Of a DNA stretch of 6,353 nucleotides, positions 1-6,353 are shown one piece after another (position 1 is the stretch's first letter; every line of letters begins with the position of its first letter). Below the pieces are notes generated by a model that was not told the origin of the DNA, did no database searches, and saw only the letters and a list, made by a program, of their open reading frames with translations. A program made the position numbers and the translations under genes. The DNA is from Flavobacteriaceae bacterium (GTDB lineage Bacteria > Bacteroidota > Bacteroidia > Flavobacteriales > Flavobacteriaceae): assembly GCA_015493405.1 (NCBI GenBank), contig WGDF01000376.1, forward strand, positions 1-6,353, read 5' to 3'.

Positions 1-1496
<1,496 letters not shown>

Positions 1497-1520
1497 TTAA
1501 CATTAGTTAGTAAATCAATC

Positions 1521-1541
1521 GTATTCATATTTAATGAATAC
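1521..1541 (+). other. Small perfect hairpin directly upstream of the dnaK terminator
   Basis: GTATTCAT (1521-1528) and ATGAATAC (1534-1541) form a perfect 8-bp inverted repeat with a 5-base ATTTA loop, starting 24 bases after the dnaK stop codon. Its last base touches the first base of the terminator stem, so the transcript would carry two stacked hairpins. The stem is AT-rich and no U-tract follows it, so it is unlikely to terminate transcription alone. It could protect the dnaK mRNA 3' end or be a protein-binding palindrome; both roles are inference. Confidence 0.5.
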
Positions 1542-1581
1542 AAAGCGACAGCCCCAAATTCGGGGGGCTGTCGCTTTTTTT
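1542..1581 (+). terminator. Rho-independent terminator of dnaK
   Basis: The left arm AAAGCGACAGCCCC (1542-1555) pairs perfectly with GGGGCTGTCGCTTT (1564-1577) around the 8-base loop AAATTCGG. The core is an 11-bp, mostly G/C stem, followed by seven T residues (1575-1581). The run of six G at 1562-1567 lets the upper stem pair in more than one register. This is a textbook intrinsic terminator 45 bases after the dnaK stop codon, and it should insulate yifB from dnaK transcription. On the minus strand the AAA flanking the stem becomes only a three-base T-run, so it is effectively unidirectional. Confidence 0.93.
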
Positions 1582-1637
1582 ATCAACATAGTAATGGGCA
1601 ATATTATGTTTTTAATGCCATATTAATTTTTTTATAT

Positions 1638-1645
1638 TAAATTTG
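1638..1645 (+). promoter_or_regulatory. Candidate Bacteroidota -7 promoter element for yifB
   Basis: TAAATTTG matches the TAnnTTTG -7 element of the Bacteroidota primary sigma factor. It lies 25 bases before the yifB ATG, so the leader would be about 15-20 bases. No clear TTTG -33 element lies 19-21 bp upstream; the sequence there is AT-rich (around 1609-1618). The strong terminator just upstream makes a separate promoter in this gap necessary. The rest of the gap, 1582-1670, is AT-rich and holds no RNA gene or ORF that I can support. Confidence 0.5.
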
Positions 1646-1670
1646 TTAGGATTTACAAAAGATTAATTTT

Positions 1671-3206
1671 ATGCTCACAAAAGTTTTTGCTGCTGCTATT
1701 TTTGGAATTGACGCGCATCCTGTAACCATTGAGGTCAATGTTGATAAAGGTATCGGCTACCATTTGGTTGGCTTACCCGACAAAGCGGTTAGTGAAAGTA
1801 ATTTTCGGATCACAGCTGCACTTCAAAATATAGGTTATCGTTTGCCCGGTAAAAAATATATTATCAATATGGCGCCGGCTGATTTGCGTAAAGAAGGTTC
1901 TGCTTATGATTTAAGTATCGCCATAGGTATATTGCATGCAACCGGACAGGTGATAACTGACGATTTGGAAAAATATATGATTATGGGTGAACTTTCGCTC
2001 GATGGTGGTTTACAGCCCATAAAAGGCACTTTGCCAATTGCTTTAAAAGCTAAAGAAATGGGTTTTGAAGGCATTATTTTACCGGCGCAAAATGCTAAAG
2101 AAGCTGCTATAGTAGATGGCTTAAAAGTCTATGGCGTTCAGAATATCTCTGAAGTTATTCATTTTTTTGAAGGAAAACAAAATTTGCAAGCGGAGCAGAT
2201 TGATTTGGAAGATTTATTTTACAAACAACTCGAGTTTCCTGAATTTGATTTTGCCGATGTCAAAGGTCAGGAAACCGTCAAACGTTGTTTGGAAATTGCT
2301 GCAGCCGGTGGACATAACATTATTATGATAGGGCCACCGGGAAGTGGCAAGACGATGTTGGCCAAACGAATTTCGGGTATTTTGCCCCCGATGGCTTTGC
2401 AGGAAGCTTTGGAAACCACGAAGATACATTCGGTAGCCGGCAAACTCAAAAATGAAATGGGGATTATCAGTCAACGGCCTTTTCGCAGTCCGCATCATAC
2501 CATTTCCGATGTTGCTTTGGTCGGAGGTGGCAGCTATCCACAGCCGGGTGAAATATCTTTGGCGCATAACGGGGTGTTATTTTTAGATGAATTGCCCGAA
2601 TTTAAACGAACGGTATTGGAAGTGATGCGGCAACCTTTGGAAGATCGCGAAGTCAATATAGCACGTGCGCGTTTTTCGGTAACTTATCCGGCGAGTTTCA
2701 TGTTGGTTGCTAGTATGAATCCAAGTCCATCAGGCTATTTTAACGATGGTGACAGCCGTATGACTTCAAGTCCGGCAGAAATGCAACGCTATTTAAACAA
2801 AATTTCAGGTCCGCTTTTGGACCGAATTGATATTCACGTTGAGGTCAATCCGGTACCATTTGACAAATTGTCTGACGACCGTAGAGGAGAACCGAGCAAA
2901 GTGATTAGAAAACGGGTTATTGCCGCTCGAAAAATCCAAACCCGTCGGTTTGAAGATAAAGAAAAAATACATTATAATGCCCAAATGAACAGCCAAGAAA
3001 TTAGACAATTTTGTAAATTGGATGACTCTTCTTTAAATTTGCTCAAGAATGCTATGGAAAAGCTCAATCTATCTGCGCGTGCTTATGATCGTATTTTAAA
3101 AGTAGCTCGAACAATTGCTGATTTGGAGCAGGTAGAAAACATTGAAAATCATCACATTGCTGAAGCTATTCAATACCGAAGCCTGGATCGGGACGGGTGG
3201 ATTTAG
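1671..3206 (+). CDS. yifB: YifB/ComM family AAA+ ATPase (Mg-chelatase-like)
   Basis: The family member ComM is a hexameric DNA helicase that drives branch migration of incoming DNA during natural transformation; the role of YifB in non-competent bacteria is less clear. Despite the usual 'Mg chelatase' label, it does not make chlorophyll. The 511 residues are normal for the family. The N-terminal ChlI/Lon-like domain is at about 20-140 (GLPDKAVSES 34-43, NMAPADLRKEGSAYDL 66-81). The AAA+ core shows VKGQE (197-201), Walker A GPPGSGKT (221-228), Walker B VLFLDELPEF (302-311), sensor 1 ASMNP (347-351), and the conserved GPLLDRID (380-387) carrying the likely arginine finger R385. The C-terminal helical domain has LSARAYDRILKVARTIADL (467-485), with the sensor-2 arginine. 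The loop 350-367 reads NPSPSG...RMTSSP, whereas many homologues have NPCPCG...CxC, so all four cysteines are replaced. ATG 1671 is the first start after an in-frame TAG (1647-1649), and no Shine-Dalgarno is visible. The gene is monocistronic between the dnaK terminator and a convergent neighbour. Confidence 0.95.
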   Translation: MLTKVFAAAIFGIDAHPVTIEVNVDKGIGYHLVGLPDKAVSESNFRITAALQNIGYRLPGKKYIINMAPADLRKEGSAYDLSIAIGILHATGQVITDDLEKYMIMGELSLDGGLQPIKGTLPIALKAKEMGFEGIILPAQNAKEAAIVDGLKVYGVQNISEVIHFFEGKQNLQAEQIDLEDLFYKQLEFPEFDFADVKGQETVKRCLEIAAAGGHNIIMIGPPGSGKTMLAKRISGILPPMALQEALETTKIHSVAGKLKNEMGIISQRPFRSPHHTISDVALVGGGSYPQPGEISLAHNGVLFLDELPEFKRTVLEVMRQPLEDREVNIARARFSVTYPASFMLVASMNPSPSGYFNDGDSRMTSSPAEMQRYLNKISGPLLDRIDIHVEVNPVPFDKLSDDRRGEPSKVIRKRVIAARKIQTRRFEDKEKIHYNAQMNSQEIRQFCKLDDSSLNLLKNAMEKLNLSARAYDRILKVARTIADLEQVENIENHHIAEAIQYRSLDRDGWI

Positions 3207-3220
3207 AATCTTTTTCTTTT

Positions 3221-4453
3221 TTAGTCATACTTCAACACCTTAACCGGAGAGATTCTACTGATGGCCAAAACCGGAAGTAAAAGCATCAATAATATAGCTA
3301 ATAAAACACCTGCATTGAGTAAAATAATATCTTTTAAATTGATAAAAACCGGTGCGGTACGCACATAGTAAGTTTCAGGATTGAGACGGATAAAGCCAAA
3401 TTCTTTTTGTAAATAAATCAGACCTAATCCTAATATATTTCCTATCAGTAAGCCAATACTGATAATATAAGCCGCTTGAATGAGAAAAATATGCTGAAGT
3501 TTTTTATTGGAACTTCCCAGCACTTTCATAATGGCTATAAATTGTCGTTTTTCAAGTATCAATACCAATAGCGTCGTAATCATATTGAGCCCTGCTATAA
3601 AAATGATGATGACCAAAATCAATAAAATATTAAAGTCAAACATATTGAGCCAATTAAAAATCAAAGGGTATTTTTCAATAATGGATTCGGTATTCAAAGT
3701 AGAAGGGACGGCTTCATAAATTTCTTTAGTTTTTGGGACAATTTGATCAAAATCTTGTAGTACGACTTCAAACCCTCCGGTTAAACTATCGGGCCATTTA
3801 TAGAGTTTTTGAACCATTTTTAAATCGCCGATTAAATACGTGCGATCAAACTCATCAAAACCGGAATCGTAAATACCGGCAATTTTAAATACCCGTAATT
3901 GTGGTTTTTGTGAACCTTGTCTCAGAAAAAAAGTATTGATTTTTTGATGTAATTTTAAGTGCAGCCGGTTAGCAATGGTTTGAGACAAAATAATACTATC
4001 ATTCATTTTTTTACCGTAATGCGGGATATGGCCTTTGACTAAGTAAGGCTTAAACAAATCCCAGTTGTAAAGACTGTCCACCCCTTTGAGGATAATGCCT
4101 TCAAAATCTTTTGGGGTGCGAATAATGCCGCCGATAGTAGCAAATGCTTGCACATTTTTTATACCTTTGATAGATTTGAATTTCGGGTAAAAATCTTGAT
4201 GGAGGGAAATAGGCTTTAAGGTTAATCCTGATTGGTTGGTGTCATAATTGCTGATGATAATATGACCGGAAAAAGCTGAGATTTTTTCTCGGATTTTATG
4301 TTGTAAGCCAAAACCGGTCGCCATAGAAATCAACATAATAACCATACCAATGGCAATTGACGTGATTGCGATTTTAATAATCGGCGAAGAAATCTTATTT
4401 TTGTGGTCGCCGGACCTTAATAAACGTTTGGCTATAAAAAAATTATGATTCAA
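3221..4453 (-). CDS. FtsX/LolC/LolE-type ABC transporter permease
   Basis: This is an inner-membrane permease of the MacB/FtsX/LolCE superfamily. In LolCDE it would lift lipoproteins out of the inner membrane and pass them to LolA. The 410 residues are close to the E. coli LolC/LolE length. The order is: N-terminal amphipathic FFIAKRLL (5-12), TM1 about 25-48, a large periplasmic MacB_PCD domain about 50-270, then TM2 about 273-300, TM3 about 322-347 and TM4 about 374-399. The cytoplasmic loop after TM2 (EKRQFIAIMKVLGSS, 301-315) is the typical coupling segment to the ATPase. The C-terminus ISPVKVLKYD is also typical. No LolD-like ATPase gene adjoins it, so its partner must be encoded elsewhere; LolC versus LolE cannot be decided, hence no symbol. 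The start is TTG at 4453-4451: an in-frame TAA lies three codons upstream, and the next in-frame ATG is residue 37, inside TM1. It converges with yifB across 14 bp and diverges from the lipoprotein gene across 14 bp. Confidence 0.88.
   Translation of the reverse strand: MNHNFFIAKRLLRSGDHKNKISSPIIKIAITSIAIGMVIMLISMATGFGLQHKIREKISAFSGHIIISNYDTNQSGLTLKPISLHQDFYPKFKSIKGIKNVQAFATIGGIIRTPKDFEGIILKGVDSLYNWDLFKPYLVKGHIPHYGKKMNDSIILSQTIANRLHLKLHQKINTFFLRQGSQKPQLRVFKIAGIYDSGFDEFDRTYLIGDLKMVQKLYKWPDSLTGGFEVVLQDFDQIVPKTKEIYEAVPSTLNTESIIEKYPLIFNWLNMFDFNILLILVIIIFIAGLNMITTLLVLILEKRQFIAIMKVLGSSNKKLQHIFLIQAAYIISIGLLIGNILGLGLIYLQKEFGFIRLNPETYYVRTAPVFINLKDIILLNAGVLLAILLMLLLPVLAISRISPVKVLKYD
4373..4403 (+). promoter_or_regulatory. 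Candidate promoter for the NamZ-family gene, inside the permease gene
   Basis: TATTTTTG (4396-4403) fits the Bacteroidota -7 element TAnnTTTG. TTTA (4373-4376), one mismatch from the -33 element TTTG, lies 19 bp upstream, which is the usual spacing. Transcription would start near 4410, giving a leader of roughly 55-60 bases. The element lies within the first 30 codons of the oppositely oriented permease gene, as it must, because the intergenic gap is only 14 bp. AT-rich DNA gives such matches by chance. Confidence 0.4.
4400..4430 (+). promoter_or_regulatory. Alternative overlapping promoter for the NamZ-family gene
   Basis: A perfect TTTG (4400-4403) is followed after 19 bp by AACGTTTG (4423-4430), one mismatch from TAnnTTTG. 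The TTTG that would act here as a -33 element is the same one that ends the upstream -7 candidate, so the two promoters would overlap in tandem. The start point would fall near 4437, with a leader of about 30 bases. It is a pattern match only. Confidence 0.3.
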
Positions 4454-4467
4454 AATCCCTTAAATTT

Positions 4468-5667
4468 ATGCAAGTCAAAAATACATATTTATTAAGTATT
4501 GTCCTATTTTTAATTGTTTTTTCCTGTCAAAGCAATGCCAACCGCAGAATGGGGACTAAAAAACAAACAAACAGTCATAAGATTTTGCCGGGTGCTTATG
4601 ATATGGCATCTTATTTGACCTTACTTAAGGATAAGCGAGTGGCTATAGTCGGCAACCAAACATCAGAAATCAATGGCACACATTTGGTAGATACTTTGTT
4701 GCATCGTGGTGTTAATATTGTTAAAGTTTTTGCACCGGAACATGGATTTCGTGGAAAAGCCTCTGCCGGAGAGCATGTCGAAAATTCAAAAGATATCAAA
4801 ACCGGTTTACCGATTATTTCACTTTACGGTAAGCATAAAAAACCTACACCAGATGATTTAAAAGATATAGATGTCGTTGTGTTTGATATTCAAGATGTAG
4901 GCGCGCGTTTTTATACCTATTTATCCACACTGCATTATGTTATGGAAGCCGCTGCGGAGCAACACAAGCCGGTTGTCGTTTTAGATAGGCCCAATCCCAA
5001 TGCCGATTATATAGCAGGGCCGGTTATGCATTCTCAAAACACTTCCTTTGTCGGGTTACATCCTGTCCCGATTGTATATGCTATGACGATAGGGGAATAT
5101 GCCCGAATGATTAACGGGGAACATTGGTTGAAAAACGGCATTCAAGTAGATTTGGCTGTTATACCCATTAAAAACTACACCCACAAGTCCGTATATCATT
5201 TACCGGTAAAGCCGTCACCTAATCTTCCTGATTATCAGTCGGTTCGATTATATCCGTCGCTTTGTTTGTTTGAAGGAACGGATGTCAGCGTCGGACGGGG
5301 CACGGATTTCCCGTTTCAGGTTTACGGATCGCCTGATTTGCCAAAGACGGGTTTTTCTTTTGTTCCTCAACCCAATGCTGCCAGCAAATGGCCCATACAC
5401 AAAGGCGAGAGATGCTATGGTCAAGATTTGCGCCGGATAACACCACCGACAGCATTGTATCTCGATTGGTTAATCAAGGCCTATCAAGCTTATCCTGATT
5501 CATTGAAAACAAAATTTTTCAATAAATTTTTTATCAGACTTGCCGGTGTTCAAACTTTACAACAGGATATTATCAAAGGTTTGCCTGCTTCTAAAATCAA
5601 ATCAAAATGGCAAGCAGATCTTAAGAAATTTAAACAAATCAGAAAAAAATATTTAATCTATGATTGA
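4468..5667 (+). CDS. namZ: NamZ-family (DUF1343, GH171) exo-beta-N-acetylmuramidase, predicted lipoprotein
   Basis: Characterised NamZ enzymes remove terminal MurNAc residues from peptidoglycan fragments, feeding cell-wall sugar recovery. The 399 residues begin with a lipoprotein signal: hydrophobic YLLSIVLFLIVF (7-18), then VFSC with Cys20 as the lipidated residue. A basic, polar tether (21-38) follows and lacks the acidic surface-export signal of Bacteroidota lipoproteins, so a periplasm-facing outer-membrane anchor is likely. The Rossmann-like domain carries VGNQTS (61-66), APEHGFRG (89-96; the family's probable catalytic Glu is E91, as I recall), VVVFDIQDVGARFYTY (136-151) and LDRPNPN (172-178). 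The second domain has PSPNLP (249-254), LYPSLCLFEGTDVSVGRGTD (261-280) and FPFQVYGSP (281-289). All family hallmarks are intact. ATG 4468 is the first ATG after an in-frame TAA (4435-4437) and leads straight into the signal peptide; no Shine-Dalgarno is visible. No MurNAc transporter, kinase or etherase gene is adjacent. The stop lies 2 bp from the convergent priA stop. Confidence 0.92.
   Translation: MQVKNTYLLSIVLFLIVFSCQSNANRRMGTKKQTNSHKILPGAYDMASYLTLLKDKRVAIVGNQTSEINGTHLVDTLLHRGVNIVKVFAPEHGFRGKASAGEHVENSKDIKTGLPIISLYGKHKKPTPDDLKDIDVVVFDIQDVGARFYTYLSTLHYVMEAAAEQHKPVVVLDRPNPNADYIAGPVMHSQNTSFVGLHPVPIVYAMTIGEYARMINGEHWLKNGIQVDLAVIPIKNYTHKSVYHLPVKPSPNLPDYQSVRLYPSLCLFEGTDVSVGRGTDFPFQVYGSPDLPKTGFSFVPQPNAASKWPIHKGERCYGQDLRRITPPTALYLDWLIKAYQAYPDSLKTKFFNKFFIRLAGVQTLQQDIIKGLPASKIKSKWQADLKKFKQIRKKYLIYD
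4476..4483 (-). promoter_or_regulatory. Candidate -7 promoter element for the permease gene, inside the NamZ-family gene
   Basis: Read on the minus strand this is TATTTTTG, a match to TAnnTTTG and the same 8-mer as the plus-strand candidate at 4396-4403. It lies 22 bases upstream of the permease TTG start and within codons 3-6 of the divergent lipoprotein gene. No TTTG is found at the expected -33 distance (around 4503-4506), so support is weak. Confidence 0.3.
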
Positions 5668-5669
5668 GT

Positions 5670-6353
5670 TTAGTAGGGATCCACGTCAATAATGATTTGC
5701 ACGGATTTAAAATAGGCAATATTGTGAAAGGTATGCAGTATTTTCAGGATATGACGTTTTTGTTCGGGCAAAGTTTTGGAAGGTGGTAACTTGATTAAAA
5801 CTTCTTTGATATATTTATTTTTAATGCGTGCAATGAGCGGGTCGGAGGGGCCTAAAACTTTCTCAAAGGCATTTTGAAAAGATTTTTGTAACCATTCGGC
5901 AGCATCAATACATTTCTGTAAATTTCGATCTTTGATTTTAAAATTAATCATTTTGCTATAAGGCGGGTAAAACAGATCACGTCGTTGCTGCATTTGCATT
6001 TGATACAGTTGGTCATAATCAGCTTTTAATACCATTTTCAAGACCGGATGATCCGGATTAAAAGTCTGAATCATAACCTTTCCTTGTTCTTTTTGTCGAC
6101 CGGCTCTGCCTGCGACTTGCATAAGCATTTGAAAACTGCGTTCGTCTGCTCTAAAATCGGGGTAAAACAGCAATTGGTCGGCATTCATCACTACAACTAA
6201 CCCGACTTGTGCAAAATCCAAACCTTTAACCAACATTTGTGTGCCAACCAAAATATGGGTTTCTAAATTTTGAAATTTACTGATAATGCTTGCAAAACTA
6301 GTTTTACCTCGGGTGGTATCACTATCGAGGCGATCTACTACGGCATTTTCAAA
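5670..6353 (-). CDS. priA: Primosomal protein N' (replication restart helicase PriA), C-terminal part
   Basis: PriA is the superfamily-2 3'-5' DNA helicase that recognises stalled forks and reloads the replicative helicase. The frame is open to the window edge, and 227 codons plus TAA (5672-5670) are present, roughly the last quarter to third of a protein that usually has 700-830 residues. The visible part starts with DRLDSDTTRGK (7-17), followed by helicase motif V ILVGTQMLVKGLDF (34-47), LFYPDFRADERSFQ (62-75) and motif VI QVAGRAGR (79-86) with its arginine finger. The C-terminal domain (about 110-227) includes RRDLFYPPYSKMINF and ends in IIDVDPY, typical of PriA. The Walker A/B motifs and the zinc-binding cysteines would lie upstream, outside the window. 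The TTG at 6251 is internal (Leu in ILVGTQ), not a start. Its 3' end faces the NamZ-family gene across 2 bp. Identification is very secure. Confidence 0.96.
   Translation of the reverse strand, partial: FENAVVDRLDSDTTRGKTSFASIISKFQNLETHILVGTQMLVKGLDFAQVGLVVVMNADQLLFYPDFRADERSFQMLMQVAGRAGRQKEQGKVMIQTFNPDHPVLKMVLKADYDQLYQMQMQQRRDLFYPPYSKMINFKIKDRNLQKCIDAAEWLQKSFQNAFEKVLGPSDPLIARIKNKYIKEVLIKLPPSKTLPEQKRHILKILHTFHNIAYFKSVQIIIDVDPY

Noticed and set aside
1596..1620. Imperfect GGCA...TGCC inverted repeat in the yifB upstream region
   Set aside because: The pairing is only 4-5 bp with a long AT-rich loop; not enough to support a regulatory RNA or operator.
2131..2328. 65-codon plus-strand ORF overlapping yifB
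   Set aside because: It is out of frame inside the conserved yifB reading frame and resembles no known family.
2214..2567. 117-codon minus-strand ORF inside yifB
   Set aside because: It lies wholly antisense to the conserved AAA+ core of yifB, has no recognisable domain and no own promoter; it is a shadow frame.
3200..3210. GATT-TAG-AATC hairpin followed by a T-rich run as a yifB terminator
   Set aside because: A 4-bp AT-rich stem with a 3-base loop is too weak to call an intrinsic terminator; reported only as an open question.
6044..6058. Direct repeat CCGGAT-GAT-CCGGAT
   Set aside because: It encodes conserved PriA residues (NPDHPV) and is a by-product of codon choice and the general CCGG excess.
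6249..6251. TTG as the start codon of a 193-residue protein
   Set aside because: The frame continues upstream without a stop to 6353 and encodes more PriA sequence (DRLDSDTTRGK...ILVGTQ), so it is an internal leucine.

Overview
The window looks like ordinary chromosome from a low-GC member of the Bacteroidota, most likely a flavobacterium-type organism. This rests on the DnaK ending in FEEVK, a YifB/ComM with a cysteine-free 'NPSPSG' loop, a lone LolC/LolE-type permease beside a GH171 (DUF1343) lipoprotein and priA, the lack of clear Shine-Dalgarno sequences before the readable starts, and several matches to the Bacteroidota -7 promoter element TAnnTTTG. The species cannot be named from the sequence.

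Layout. 1-1496 (+) is the 3' three quarters of dnaK, open at the left edge. 1497-1670 is intergenic: an 8-bp hairpin directly abuts a strong intrinsic terminator, followed by a short promoter region. 1671-3206 (+) is a complete yifB/comM AAA+ ATPase gene. 3221-4453 (-) is a complete four-helix FtsX/LolC/LolE-type permease gene, convergent with yifB across 14 bp and starting with TTG. 4468-5667 (+) is a complete lipoprotein of the NamZ exo-beta-N-acetylmuramidase family, divergent from the permease across only 14 bp. 5670-6353 (-) is the 3' end of priA, convergent with namZ across 2 bp and open at the right edge.

The genes do not form one pathway. They are housekeeping functions: protein folding (DnaK), DNA branch migration (YifB/ComM), replication restart (PriA), envelope lipoprotein or substrate export (the permease) and peptidoglycan-derived sugar recovery (NamZ). 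yifB, the permease gene, namZ and priA alternate in strand, so each is probably its own transcription unit. The divergent permease/namZ pair must share promoter DNA that lies inside coding sequence.

No mobile element, CRISPR array, tRNA/rRNA gene, toxin-antitoxin pair or defence cassette is visible, and I see no convincing new multi-gene system. The points most worth checking are the loss of all four putative zinc-ligand cysteines in YifB, the overlapping regulatory layout of the divergent pair, the tandem hairpins after dnaK, and a strong excess of the tetranucleotide CCGG in an otherwise AT-rich window.
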